NCBI GenBank assembly: GCA_027578815.1
Contig: JANBTH010000124.1
Location: forward strand, 1 to 33,218
Direction: 5' to 3'
Length of the DNA stretch: 33,218 nt
Source of the DNA: Coemansia sp. RSA 1804
Taxonomy: Eukaryota > Kickxellomycota > Kickxellomycetes > Kickxellales > Kickxellaceae
Below the pieces are notes generated by a model. It made no database searches. It saw only the letters and a program-made list of their open reading frames with translations, and was not told the origin of the DNA. Positions within the stretch are counted from its first letter, which is position 1, and each line of letters starts with the position of its first letter. This document shows, piece after piece, positions 19,200 through 28,094 of the stretch. Both the position numbers and the translations under genes were made by a program.

Positions 19200-20754
19200 T
19201 TACTCCAGGGAAGCCTTGTAGGACGCGATCTTCTGGCGAACACGGTCCTTGCGCTGCTTGGCGTTGAGAGGCTTCTGGTTGCGGCGCTTGTGAGCGGCGG
19301 TGCTCTTGGTGGTAGGCTTGGCGACTGGGTCAGCGCGGATGGCCTTGTGGGCACCAGCGTACATGGCCTCCAGGTCGTCGGCAGCAACGCCGGCCTTGAT
19401 GAAGCGCGAGAACTGGGCCTTGAAGCGCTCCTCGTCCTCCTCCTTCAGGCTGCGCATGTACTCGGCAACATGGCCACCGTAGATGTAGCTGCGAAGGGTC
19501 TCGGCATCAAGCTCCTTGCCCTCGGTGTCGTAGCCGGGGAAGCGACGCTCAGAGTGCGGCACAAACACACCGCCGTCCGAGGCGCCCTTCATGGCAGCAA
19601 ACACCTTGGATCCGGTGGTGGTGTTCTTCAGACCAACGTCAAGGAACGCCTTGAAGGGGCGAGGTCCGTCCTCAATTGCCTCAACCTCCTCAACGGAGCC
19701 ATCGACCTCGGGGAAGCCCTCGTACTTGTCGGCAAGCCCAACCTTGGCCAGCACACGGCGGGCAACAAGAAGGCCAGTGGCATACGCGGCCGCCCAGTTG
19801 GTCAGACCAACCTTGATGCCATAGCGAGGCAGCTCGTGCGAGTACGCGGCTGCGAGAACTGCATCACCCTGGATCTTGGCGTACACGATCTGGCACACAA
19901 TGTCGGTGTTGGTGAAACGGACAACAAGGCGGTACTTGGGCGCGTTGTACTTGTTCTTCGCCTGGACGATCAAGCGCTTACGAGCGTAGTAGTCGGTCTT
20001 TCCCTCTACTCAAACCAGACGCAAATAAAACAAGCGACCAATAAATACGCTTTTAATTAGTGTCAATGGTGGTGGTTAAATACGTGCGCATTTCGCTGCT
20101 TGTTTGTACAGATGGGCCGCAGGATCGTCTCTGTTGAATAGCAGAGTAGGTGGTGTGGGTCAGATAGGAGCGAAAGACTATGCTTAATTAATTCCTCACC
20201 GGGTTATTGCAAGTAACCCGCAAAACTCGGATGAACTATACTTTTTAAATCATCATGCCCAGGAACCCCCTACGCAGCACAGAACAAGCTGTGAGAAAGC
20301 AAAGGAAACACAAGCCCCCACACCCTTTTCGATCCATAACGCTTCTATGCAATACTCGGACCGACTACTTACCACGACGACGACGGTACTTGACCTGGTA
20401 GCGCTTAAAGTACGCCTTGTTCTTCTGAAGCTTGACGAAAGGCTACACGATTCAACGTTTCAATAGATGCCAAAACATGCACTGTCGGGATTAGCATCTA
20501 AATGTCTGTCCAAATTGTTGTGGCATTCTTCGCACTGAATCCAACGAAATTACTGATTGTGTGACAATGGTATTGAGTTTCGCTCCCTCTTAACTGATGG
20601 ATTCGCTCCGTATTTTTAATCGGATACGCGAAAAAAATCCGCTGCCTCGTTTCCAATGGATGCTCCCCCGTTTTATTCAATGGATGCGCATTCCATCGAT
20701 GGATGCGACGTCGCAAACGCTGCTGTCGTCTATAATATCTCGTTCACTTACCAT
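19200..20754 (-). CDS. RPL5: 60S ribosomal protein L5 (uL18), three exons
   Basis: Spliced model complement(join(19200..20005, 20373..20442, 20752..20754)), 292 residues. The protein binds 5S rRNA and, with uL5, forms the 5S RNP of the large subunit. The family is clear throughout: KYNAPKYRLVVRFTNTDIVCQIVYAKIQGD, AAAYSHELPRYGIKVGLTNWAAAYATGLL, EDGPRPFKAFLDVGL, KGASDGGVFVPHSERRFPGYD and a basic C-terminus. The first coding exon is only the ATG, followed at once by the donor GTAAGTG. Exon 2 encodes PFVKLQKNKAYFKRYQVKYRRRR, and a split Glu codon joins it to GKTDYYARKR. Introns are 309 and 367 nt, both GT-AG. A stop lies directly before exon 2 in frame, so a separate ATG exon is required. Intron 2 contains a box C/D snoRNA on the same strand. 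C-rich codons fit high expression. Confidence 0.93.
20155..20262 (-). ncRNA. snR60: Box C/D snoRNA, snR60/U80 (SNORD80) type, in RPL5 intron 2
   Basis: In host sense: box C AUGAUGA (20256-20250), box D' CCGA (20230-20227), box C' GUGAGGA (20199-20193) and box D CUGA (20163-20160). A terminal UGGG/CCCA stem (20261-20258 with 20159-20156) leaves one C unpaired. The guide before D' (20241-20230, GUAUAGUUCAUC) can pair, with two G-U pairs, to LSU rRNA GGUGAACUAUGC. The guide before D (20180-20164) pairs over 17 nt with LSU rRNA AUAGG(A/G)GCGAAAGACUA. The fifth-base rule then selects the second A of GGUGAA and the second G of AUAGG, which fit A817 and G908 (yeast 25S), the two targets of snR60. 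A 7-bp hairpin (20200-20220) lies between D' and C'. The rRNA sequences are from memory. Processing from the spliced intron is expected. Confidence 0.8.
20654..20709 (+). repeat. Short direct repeats in RPL5 intron 1
   Basis: The unit CAATGGATGC occurs at 20654 and 20678, and GATGGATGC at about 20699, spaced 21-24 bp apart. Looser relatives (GATGGATTC) lie near 20597 and 20758. On the RPL5 sense strand these read GCATCCATTG. Function is unknown. Confidence 0.45.
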
Positions 20755-21395
20755 TATGATGGATTCAAGTCTTTTCTTTTAAAATATACTCCGCTGGACT
20801 TAAAGAGAAGGAACTCGCCTTTCATGAACAGCTCGCTTTCTTGATTGATGCTCACTTTTTTTGGTACACTACAAAAATAATAAATAAAAAAACCAGAAAT
20901 AGTGATCTATTGATCGCTGATTTGATTTTATTATGCGCTATGATGTGTTTTGTTTCTTTGGTTGTTAGATTGCATACGACTTTATCACGTCAGTTAATGC
21001 CACAGCCATACAATGGCAACGAGCAGTACAAGTATTTGCTGCCCTTCTAGAACATATTATCCTGGTTCTTAAGCAAGTGCAATTAGTCTGTGATATATGC
21101 GCAAGCGAATATAAATCTTTGATATTTGTGAAAACGTATATTAGAAATTGATAATACTTTGAAACGGTATATAAGGAGATATTTTATTGCAAAAACAAGC
21201 AAACGCCCACCTCATTTTTTAAAAAGATTGTACTAATGTAACAAAAACAAAATTAGTTGAATAAAGTGCACTCAATGTAATGTCTCTAATTTCTATGGTG
21301 AGTATGTGAGCTTGTTTGCATTTAGCGACTGGTAACCGTGTCTGCTAACCTGGAATTCCTTAATAACATCACAGTGCTTGGTTCTTTTTAATGAG
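20755..21395. other. RPL5 5' flank and intergenic DNA
   Basis: AT-rich sequence upstream of RPL5 and downstream of the kinase relic. No gene or clear regulatory element is supported. Confidence 0.4.
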
Positions 21396-22034
21396 TCAAA
21401 ATGTTTGCATTTTTACTTTCTTGTAGGGTTTTACTAGGCTGACATACCGGGCTACTACAGAAGCAGCTTCAATAATCTTTGCATAGCCCCAGTTAATGAC
21501 TTTTGCTTGTCCATTGTTGACCACTAAGTTATCATCCAAAATGTGACAATGAAGGATACTGTGGTTTCCAAGCAAATAAACCATATAAAATTTCCTTTAT
21601 TAACCCGCTGTCGTAAATTTTGGGTATGCCGTTAATGCCAGCTCTACGAAGATATTCATAGATTGCTCTCTCGGGGAGCCGTCTCACCCGCGTCCATGAA
21701 AGCTTAAGAACCGCTTTCTTGGACTGGTACATGGTATCGAAGAGGTATGCGAGACGTGATCGCGGATTGACCATTCTTGGTATACGCATCTCAAGTGAAA
21801 GCTCGTTTGAATCCATTGAATTTGCCAGAAATGCTTGTGCCAGCTTGCCGTTTGAATTGGATCGGCCAAAGCTTATGTTCTGTAATCCCGTGTCAACGTC
21901 ACAGAAGTAGCCGAATCTGTCAGAAGACAATGTGATAACAAACCACAAGCACAGCAAGGTCTTGCAAACAAAGTTTATCTCCGGTAAATGTGGATTGACA
22001 AATGTGTAGCATATGCTACCAATGTTATGATGAC

Positions 22035-22077
22035 GTATGAGATGTTAACCTTTGCATCAAATGTTAACATCTCATAC
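22035..22077. repeat. Perfect 15-bp inverted repeat
   Basis: Arms GTATGAGATGTTAAC (22035-22049) and GTTAACATCTCATAC (22063-22077) are perfect reverse complements around a 13-base spacer. It lies in the gap between two pieces of the kinase relic. Confidence 0.9.
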
Positions 22078-22133
22078 CATCGTGAATAAAATTTTTCTAA
22101 TAGAATCTGATTCTTTAGTAGTGTATTCTTTTC

Positions 22134-22182
22134 AATAGTGAATGATCATCAGTGGCTATAAAAAGCACCGATATTCACTATT
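22134..22182. repeat. Perfect 10-bp inverted repeat
   Basis: Arms AATAGTGAAT (22134-22143) and ATTCACTATT (22173-22182) flank a 29-base spacer that contains TATAAAAA (22157-22164) and the small palindrome ATGATCAT across the left arm edge. Confidence 0.8.
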
Positions 22183-22617
22183 AAAGAAGGGGTTGGTTCC
22201 TTTAGGTAGTTTTGAAGATGTTATTTTATTAAATGAAAAATCAACATAACAAAAGTCTACAATAACCAAGCTTGATACAGTACCAGAGGCCACATGTAAA
22301 CACAAAAAGGGTCAGAAGCTCCCCGTGTAGATACAGAATCGGCACGAATGTGCACGTTGGCTGCCCTGTCCAAACCGCATTGACGTAGTCAAGCAGATGA
22401 TCCATGGTTTTGTCTGGAACTTTACCTGGAGTTGATGCCAGCTTGGCCTTGACAAATATGTGGGCTCTTGGTATTCCATGGTGAATACGCCTGGGATAGT
22501 ATAATACCCCATCCACATTGTGCGTGCTTCCTAGGATCGATATTTGTAGTTTCTTCAATAATAACTGTCAATAAAACAAATATTTATAATTTTCTTGCAA
22601 AAAACATATCCAAAACG

Positions 22618-22654
22618 TGGAATGTTAACAGTATTTATACCTTTTAACATTCCA
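22618..22654. repeat. Perfect 11-bp inverted repeat
   Basis: Arms TGGAATGTTAA (22618-22628) and TTAACATTCCA (22644-22654) are separated by 15 bases. It lies just 5' of the first kinase fragment, in kinase sense. Confidence 0.85.
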
Positions 22655-22719
22655 TCATTAAAAAAACACAACTATATCAACTGAATTGTGACTACTAATC
22701 ATATTATAATGAGCGTGCA

Positions 22720-22747
22720 ATGTTAACATTTGATCAAATGTTGACAT
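22720..22747. repeat. 28-bp near-perfect palindrome
   Basis: The 18-bp core AACATTTGATCAAATGTT (22725-22742) is a perfect palindrome without spacer. After one mismatched pair it extends by four more pairs (ATGT...ACAT). Confidence 0.85.
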
Positions 22748-22862
22748 CAAATGTCCCTATTACAACCCAACCGTTGCATAATTGGGGTTCTAGATGTAGA
22801 ATATACATGTCAAGTTGTTAATATACCAATAAATTATTCAAACAAAAAATTGGCAATAAAAG

Positions 22863-23270
22863 TTAGTTCACATGGAACGGGGTTTTAGAATAAGGATTAA
22901 ACTCTAAAACGTTTCGAATGAAAGCCCGCCAACCCGCCACCCGTCCAAGTCCCACAGCCATTACTATATAAAAAGAAAATTTCCAGGTAGATATTAGTTC
23001 TCGTCGTGTTCCGTCGCTGCTCAGCCAATATGATGTCCGGTCTATCGATATCGTAACCCTATACTGTGCTAATTTGGGTCTTCCGCCATAATGTGTGCCT
23101 ACAACGCAACCGCGTAACTCGGCTAGCCGCTCGTATACATAACGCAAATGTCCATAACCGTCCGCTCCTGCCACACAAAGAGAGAATACCGCTTCTTGAC
23201 ATCCGTTGCAACCTTGGCTCACGTCTTCTTGTCGAATCGACCAATCGATAAGAACGTTGGAAGTAAGAAA
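22863..23270 (-). pseudogene. Unidentified coding remnant upstream of the kinase relic
   Basis: A 135-codon minus-strand frame is open from just after a TAA (23271-23273) to a stop at 22863. It begins FLTSNVLIDWSIRQEDV and ends NVLEFNPYSKTPFHVN. There is no ATG at its start: the first ATG-like point is a GTG at 23222. The text looks like protein, and it lies in the same orientation just upstream of the kinase pieces, separated from them by about 300 bp with two hairpins. It may be the N-terminal part of the same dead gene or a different relic. No family is recognised, so the assignment is weak. Confidence 0.3.
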
Positions 23271-25054
23271 TTATCCAGATAAAAACTGCCGGAAACAAAT
23301 ATATAACGGAATAATAGGAAGCTCATATTTCAACAAGTAAGGCATGGTCTTGGTCCTAGTTCCTTGTCTTTTCTTCTTTTTGCGATTCTCATACATCTTT
23401 CACATCACACATAAGAAAAAAGAAAATATAATGTCACACAGAAACACATGCATCTACATTTCCAACTTTACAGACAATGGCATAGTGACAAGAACAACAA
23501 CCGAGTCATGAAATACACTGTAGGCTACAATTACACCAACATATATGACCATAACAAGCATATAACAAACATTTACAGCACCAGCTTTACATCACCATTT
23601 CACTACCAAAAACCAAGCAGGGCGGAACCAAAATAAGAGCACGCAGCAGCTACCCTTGCGGGCAAAGGAAAAAGAAAGTGATAGAAAAATAGAGCAGAGT
23701 CGATAAAAATGTAGAATCCGTTCGAGCCGCTCTGATAACCAGTTATATTCGACGGCATTTGCAACAGCATTAACCACGTTAGGAGGCTCACGACGTCATA
23801 GCGCCAGACAAACAACAAGGAAAAGAAAAAAAAAGACCATCGTGAAAGGAGAGGAAAAAGAGAGAGCGGATATAAGATAACCAAGAAAATAGAAGCTAAA
23901 AGTATAATTCAGGAGGGATGCTTAGACCTTTGCATAGAGACGCTACACATAGCAAAAGTGGTTTCCGTAAACGATAGCGACTTCGGTCAAGAAAGATGGA
24001 TGGATGAAGAAAGTTCGACTAAAAGTGTAAGACGGTGCAGTGATACAGCGGAATAGAGAGAAAAGAACCAAGGAAAACGCAGATGCAGCAACAGAAGGAA
24101 TGAATGAGAAAAAACCACATAGCGGCTTGACTAGGCGTTCAAAAGCCGTTTTTGACGCAGGCGAAGAACGGGAATGAAAGACGTCCAATGTGCGACTTGT
24201 AACATGCTTGTAGAATAAGATGCGTATGAAACCACTAGGAAACTATGCTTTTATGCAGTAGCTGTACAACGACCAGGTTAACATAGGCGAACATGTAGTT
24301 GCCAGGCTTGGAGGAGGACAAAGAGTTTCGAGCAAAGGCCAAGGCGAGACGATACGAGAGTTGGACGGAATCAAAGACGCTTACGACTATGCAAATATTC
24401 AATAGAAATATATCTATAAGATTATGCTACTAGCAAGACAAAAGGCTAGAGCAGTTGGATAAACCTATACACTATACTACAAAGGCAACATTTTCAAGAA
24501 GGAAAAACTACTGAAGAAAGAGAACAGGAAAATATAAAAAATGTGGAAAATGAAAAAGGAAGCTCAATGAAAGCGAAAGAGGACGCCTCCAGCACCCATG
24601 ACTTTTATATTGATTTGCACAAAGCGGTTGTGCAATAAAGACGAAATGGAAAAAGGACGAGGGCCCCCGAAAATACATAAAGTCACACGACTAGAGCTCG
24701 CACTGGCTTTTCAAAATCCGCAGCATTGGCATCACATCATAGTACAGCATATTAAGTGTAGCGAGAAATGCTTATATCCAAAGCTTGTCAGGCTTGCGTT
24801 CTTTGATATCAACAAGCTGTCTATCAGTCTAAGCTGATTCATCATTTTCATTTCTCACCACTTTTCTCATGTCGTCCTATCATGCGCACATTTACACTCA
24901 ATTTCCTAGCTAAAATTATGCTGCAGTAGTTTATATTGTTCAGAATGCTTAATGCGCAGAAATCACGAACAAAAATGACCAGATCTGGAAAGTGGCGATA
25001 GTTACAATCTTGGTAGCCTATGCGGCCACGCTAGCGATTCAGAAAAAGTTATGT
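23271..25054. other. Purine-rich region without a gene
   Basis: From about 23390 to 24580 the plus strand is markedly rich in A and G and poor in T, with stretches such as AAAGGAAAAAGAAAGTGATAG. Frames on either strand are short (up to about 93 codons) and low complexity. No RNA gene is recognised. From 24600 to 25054 composition is mixed and I see nothing. Confidence 0.45.
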
Positions 25055-25294
25055 CTAAAAGTGACGGCCAGCTCCGCGGAAGCCGTTGTGAGCAGGCGCG
25101 TGGTGGGCCTGGAAGCGACCAGGAGCGTGGAACGCTGGCTGGTGTGCTGCATGTGGAATGTGTCCCGGAGCATTGTACCCAGGTCTCGCACCAACGTGAG
25201 CATGTCCGCGGAACTCGCCCCTGTGGCCCTCGTAGGCAGCAACGCCGCTAACGGCAGCAACGGCAAAAGCAGTAATGGCAGCAAAGATCTTCAT
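25055..25294 (-). CDS. Small secreted His/Ala/Pro-rich protein
   Basis: A 79-residue predicted secreted protein. The start at 25294 was preferred to an upstream in-frame ATG (25426) because it puts the signal peptide MKIFAAITAFAVAAVSGVAA at the N-terminus. This resembles the signal of the 12364 gene (MKTIAAVAAFAAVVLAG), and both mature parts begin AYE. The mature part is rich in His, Gly, Ala and Pro with loose repeats (GYNAPGHIPHAAHQPAFHAPGRFQAHHAPAHN) and no Cys or acidic cluster. The many His residues could bind metal, which is inference. It is probably a divergent member of the same secreted group as the genes at 2360 and 12364. Confidence 0.7.
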   Translation of the reverse strand: MKIFAAITAFAVAAVSGVAAYEGHRGEFRGHAHVGARPGYNAPGHIPHAAHQPAFHAPGRFQAHHAPAHNGFRGAGRHF

Positions 25295-26615
25295 CGTTCT
25301 TAAATGTTGGCAAAAAGTGCAAGCGATTCGAATCTTGTATTGAAAGAGGCAATGTAATGTCGAGCAATCAGATTTGCAAGAAAGTAGTATCGATATGTTG
25401 AACGATGAGAAGGTATATGGTGTCATGTTGTGTTGATGTCGTGCTCAGGGCTGCGTTTTATACTTGGAGCATGCATGCCTTTCTGAGCTCAAAAATGCGA
25501 GTTTCATTAACCAGCATCAACGAGCGCCAGGACTGGATTCTGCACCCTGAACATGGCGCTTTGACTAGTTTAGTACAACCTCGCCATTCTGTGGATATTG
25601 CCTCTGTCGCCTCATTCGACATTGTTGGTCATCGCGACAACGTTTGAGAAGTGCATCTTGAACAAGCCGCAAAGCCATGTTAATTGTCACAAATGCCATC
25701 TCTACAAAAGCTTCACAAGCAAGAAGATTAACTGGAAGATTGGCATGTGTCTATCCCTTTTCTAGGTTGACAAGCAAGACGACATGTTAACTTTAAATAG
25801 TGGAAACACGTGTTTAAATGTGCTAATTCTAGCCGACCAAACAAATGGAAAAAGCCATGCTATACCGTAGTGCCTCGTTTTATTTTGTGTTCAGACTATT
25901 GTTTGGGCAGCAGCTGTTCAAAATCTAGACAATGCAATAAAGTAAACAAAAGCCTACTGTCAGAATATAACAATAGCCTATCTTGTTGTTAAAACAATGC
26001 AACATACTCTTATGATCTATTCTATCACCTCTAACAATTGCGTTCTGAATGTTTTCCTTGTTTTAGAATCTCAATTAGTTGTGGCGCCTAGATGGCACTG
26101 AAAATAAGCATCTGAATGGTCCCTATTTTCAACACAGGCAGCAAAGTTTTCAGCCAGACAAATTGGACCGGGCTATCACTTGCAAGTCATTTCAAAAGCC
26201 ACCGATTCCCCAAGCCCCGGCCAAAAAAAAATACGCAGATGTTTGCGGAAGAGCTACAAACATGTGCATTCCAGGCCAAAAAAATTTTGACCTGCCTAAG
26301 ATGCTTTTCGCAGGGCTTGAAGCCAATTCAAGCATTGCTCAGTACAACAATGTTACTATCGACTCTGAAAAGCAATAGAAAATGTTCTACTGGTTGAGGC
26401 AAACAAGATTCAGCTACACTTTTCTTATATGCTTTCTATCATTACACGCCAACCTTTTTTCCATCTTTTTTTCACGAAGTTGCCTCCTACCCACCAACCT
26501 TTTCAACACTTTCACAAACCTTATTTACGCCCTACAATACCTACTTATCTTGTTTACGCATCACTGAACCCCAAGCCAAAAGACTGGTTAGCGCCAACCT
26601 CCTTTATTTACGACT
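25295..26615. other. Divergent intergenic region between two secreted-protein genes
   Basis: It contains the promoter of the small His-rich gene (minus) and the 5' region of the acidic secreted gene (plus). The stretch just before 26616 is T/C-rich then C/A-rich, like a leader. A 99-codon frame (26079-26378) resembles nothing known. Confidence 0.4.
25456..25462 (-). promoter_or_regulatory. TATA box of the 25055-25294 gene
   Basis: On the minus strand this reads TATAAAA, about 162 nt upstream of the ATG. The spacing is close to that in the 12364 gene. Confidence 0.6.
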
Positions 26616-27593
26616 ATGCGTCCCTGCTGGATCTGTATCCTAGTCTTTCTGACACTGGCATGCGCCTTTCCTCTGAAAATCCGCAACACTCTGGACAATG
26701 GAAGCGGTGGCGACTTGGAACAGGACATCTACAATGAGGCGTTGGATGATATAGCTCTTGATCCAAACATTGCAGACGCTCTTGACGCCTATGACGCTGC
26801 ATTAAACGACACTGCCGAAGATATTGATGCCGTTGATGCCGACGCCGCTGAAGCTAATGCTATTGATGATAATGGCACTGGCGCTGATGCTGGCATCGAT
26901 GCCGATGATACTACCAATGGTACTTTGGATGATACCGATGTTACCAAGGACACCACTACTGAAGCTACATACGCTGTTAAAACCGACGTTCAAAATGATT
27001 CCAACGCTGATATTGTTGCCGATAAAAAGCCTCCTGTTAACCCACTACCTCCAGTCATTGCGGTTGTTTACGTACCTAAGCCATTACCAGAAGCTTATAG
27101 AAGTCCCAATGTAGTAGCAGAAACGCCCTTACCTGGAAAACCGCTAACAAACATTCCTATTGCAGCACTGCCAACTGTGGTTCCTGTAAATGCGGTACCT
27201 GTGGCTGTCCCAGTTCCACCAGCACCAGCACCAGCACCAGCACCAGCACCGGTACCTATTAACGTTTCCATTCCTGCTCCTGTTCCCGTCACTGCTCCTG
27301 ACAACTATCTAACTGATACGTCAATACCACCCCCGGCTGCTCCCGGACAGTTACCAGACCATCAGAGCCAGACTGGTCAACCACAGGGGCCTGAGGATGA
27401 GAATAACACATCACAAAGCAACGCCGATGGCGAGACCAAAGGATCAAATCCCTTGGGTGGTCTGCTCCAAGGCTTGTCTGACGGAATAAACGGATTGTTC
27501 CAAGGACTTCATGGTATTGCTGCAACCGATAAAAACAATTCTGCGCCAGAAGACGACCCAAGTCCCGTTGAGCAGCCGCTGGCACCCGAATAA
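26616..27593 (+). CDS. Secreted acidic, proline-rich protein
   Basis: A 325-residue predicted secreted protein with a signal peptide (MRPCWICILVFLTLACA). Residues about 33-130 are very rich in Asp and Ala in a loose two-to-three-residue rhythm (IDAVDADAAEANAIDD) with several N-glycosylation sequons (NDT, NGT, NDS). Residues about 135-240 are Pro/Val/Ala-rich and include an (AP)n run. The C-terminal third is polar, with a Gly/Leu-rich amphipathic segment (NPLGGLLQGLSDGINGLFQGLHG) and a Glu/Pro end. No GPI tail is seen and the family is unknown. A calcium-binding or wall-filler role for the acidic part is only a guess. The start is the ATG that places the signal peptide first. Confidence 0.7.
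   Translation: MRPCWICILVFLTLACAFPLKIRNTLDNGSGGDLEQDIYNEALDDIALDPNIADALDAYDAALNDTAEDIDAVDADAAEANAIDDNGTGADAGIDADDTTNGTLDDTDVTKDTTTEATYAVKTDVQNDSNADIVADKKPPVNPLPPVIAVVYVPKPLPEAYRSPNVVAETPLPGKPLTNIPIAALPTVVPVNAVPVAVPVPPAPAPAPAPAPVPINVSIPAPVPVTAPDNYLTDTSIPPPAAPGQLPDHQSQTGQPQGPEDENNTSQSNADGETKGSNPLGGLLQGLSDGINGLFQGLHGIAATDKNNSAPEDDPSPVEQPLAPE
27217..27250 (+). repeat. (CACCAG)n coding repeat
   Basis: Five perfect hexamers plus CACC encode an alternating Ala-Pro run in the secreted acidic protein. Such runs often vary in length between strains. Confidence 0.85.
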
Positions 27594-28094
27594 GCGAAAT
27601 AGTAATCTACCAGACTATTCCAATCTTTCTCCCATGGAACTCTTTTTTATATTTCAAAAATGAATGATCTGTTTTCTTAGTCGCTAACAGGCATTTTTGA
27701 GATCCTTTGTGGTTTTTCTTTCTTGTCCGGTGTGAATGCTCCGTGGTTCATCCTGTCCCTGCAGTGTGTATGGCAAGCAGTGTAATGTCCTAACATTTGC
27801 CTTTTGACTTTAATTATGCTTAAAGTTGAAAAGGACTTTTCTTTGATGTTTCTTTTATCATGTCTTTCCCATTTATCCCGTCTATGTGATAGTTACGAAA
27901 ATATACACGACCTTCAACGTGTCGCTCTCTCCTATTGAAATCAACACGAATGAAAAAAAGTAAATATAAGAAGAAAATAATGGCACCAACATGAAATGAA
28001 ACGAGGTAAAAGTATTTATAAATATATAAAATAAAACTGAAATCTATCCGCTTGGAAACGATTCTAATATTGCAAACAGACGTAGAGGACTCGG
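27594..28094. other. Convergent intergenic region
   Basis: 3' flanks of the acidic secreted gene and PAM16. T-rich on the left, A-rich on the right. No gene is seen. Confidence 0.45.

Larger units (their letters stand above)
21396..22558 (-). pseudogene. FunK1-type fungal protein kinase, broken
   Basis: Three pieces are in the correct order on the minus strand. The N-terminal piece (22558-22241) contains RIHHGIPRAHIFVKAKLA and AVWTGQPTCTFVPILYLHGELLTLFVF, typical of the FunK1 N-lobe. The second (21957-21532) contains DRFGYFCDVDTGL, then NPRSRLAYLFDTMYQSKKAVLKLSW and AGINGIPKIYDSGL. The third, overlapping in another frame (21584-21396), contains HSILHCHILDDNLVVNNGQ followed by AKVINWGYAKII, the catalytic and metal-binding loops. 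Between pieces one and two are about 280 bp of non-coding DNA with two hairpins. Between two and three about 70 residues of kinase core are missing and the frame shifts. The HRD aspartate position reads His (HCH) and the DFG-type aspartate reads Asn (INWG). These breaks make an active kinase very unlikely. The family is an expanded fungal one of unknown biology. Confidence 0.7.
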
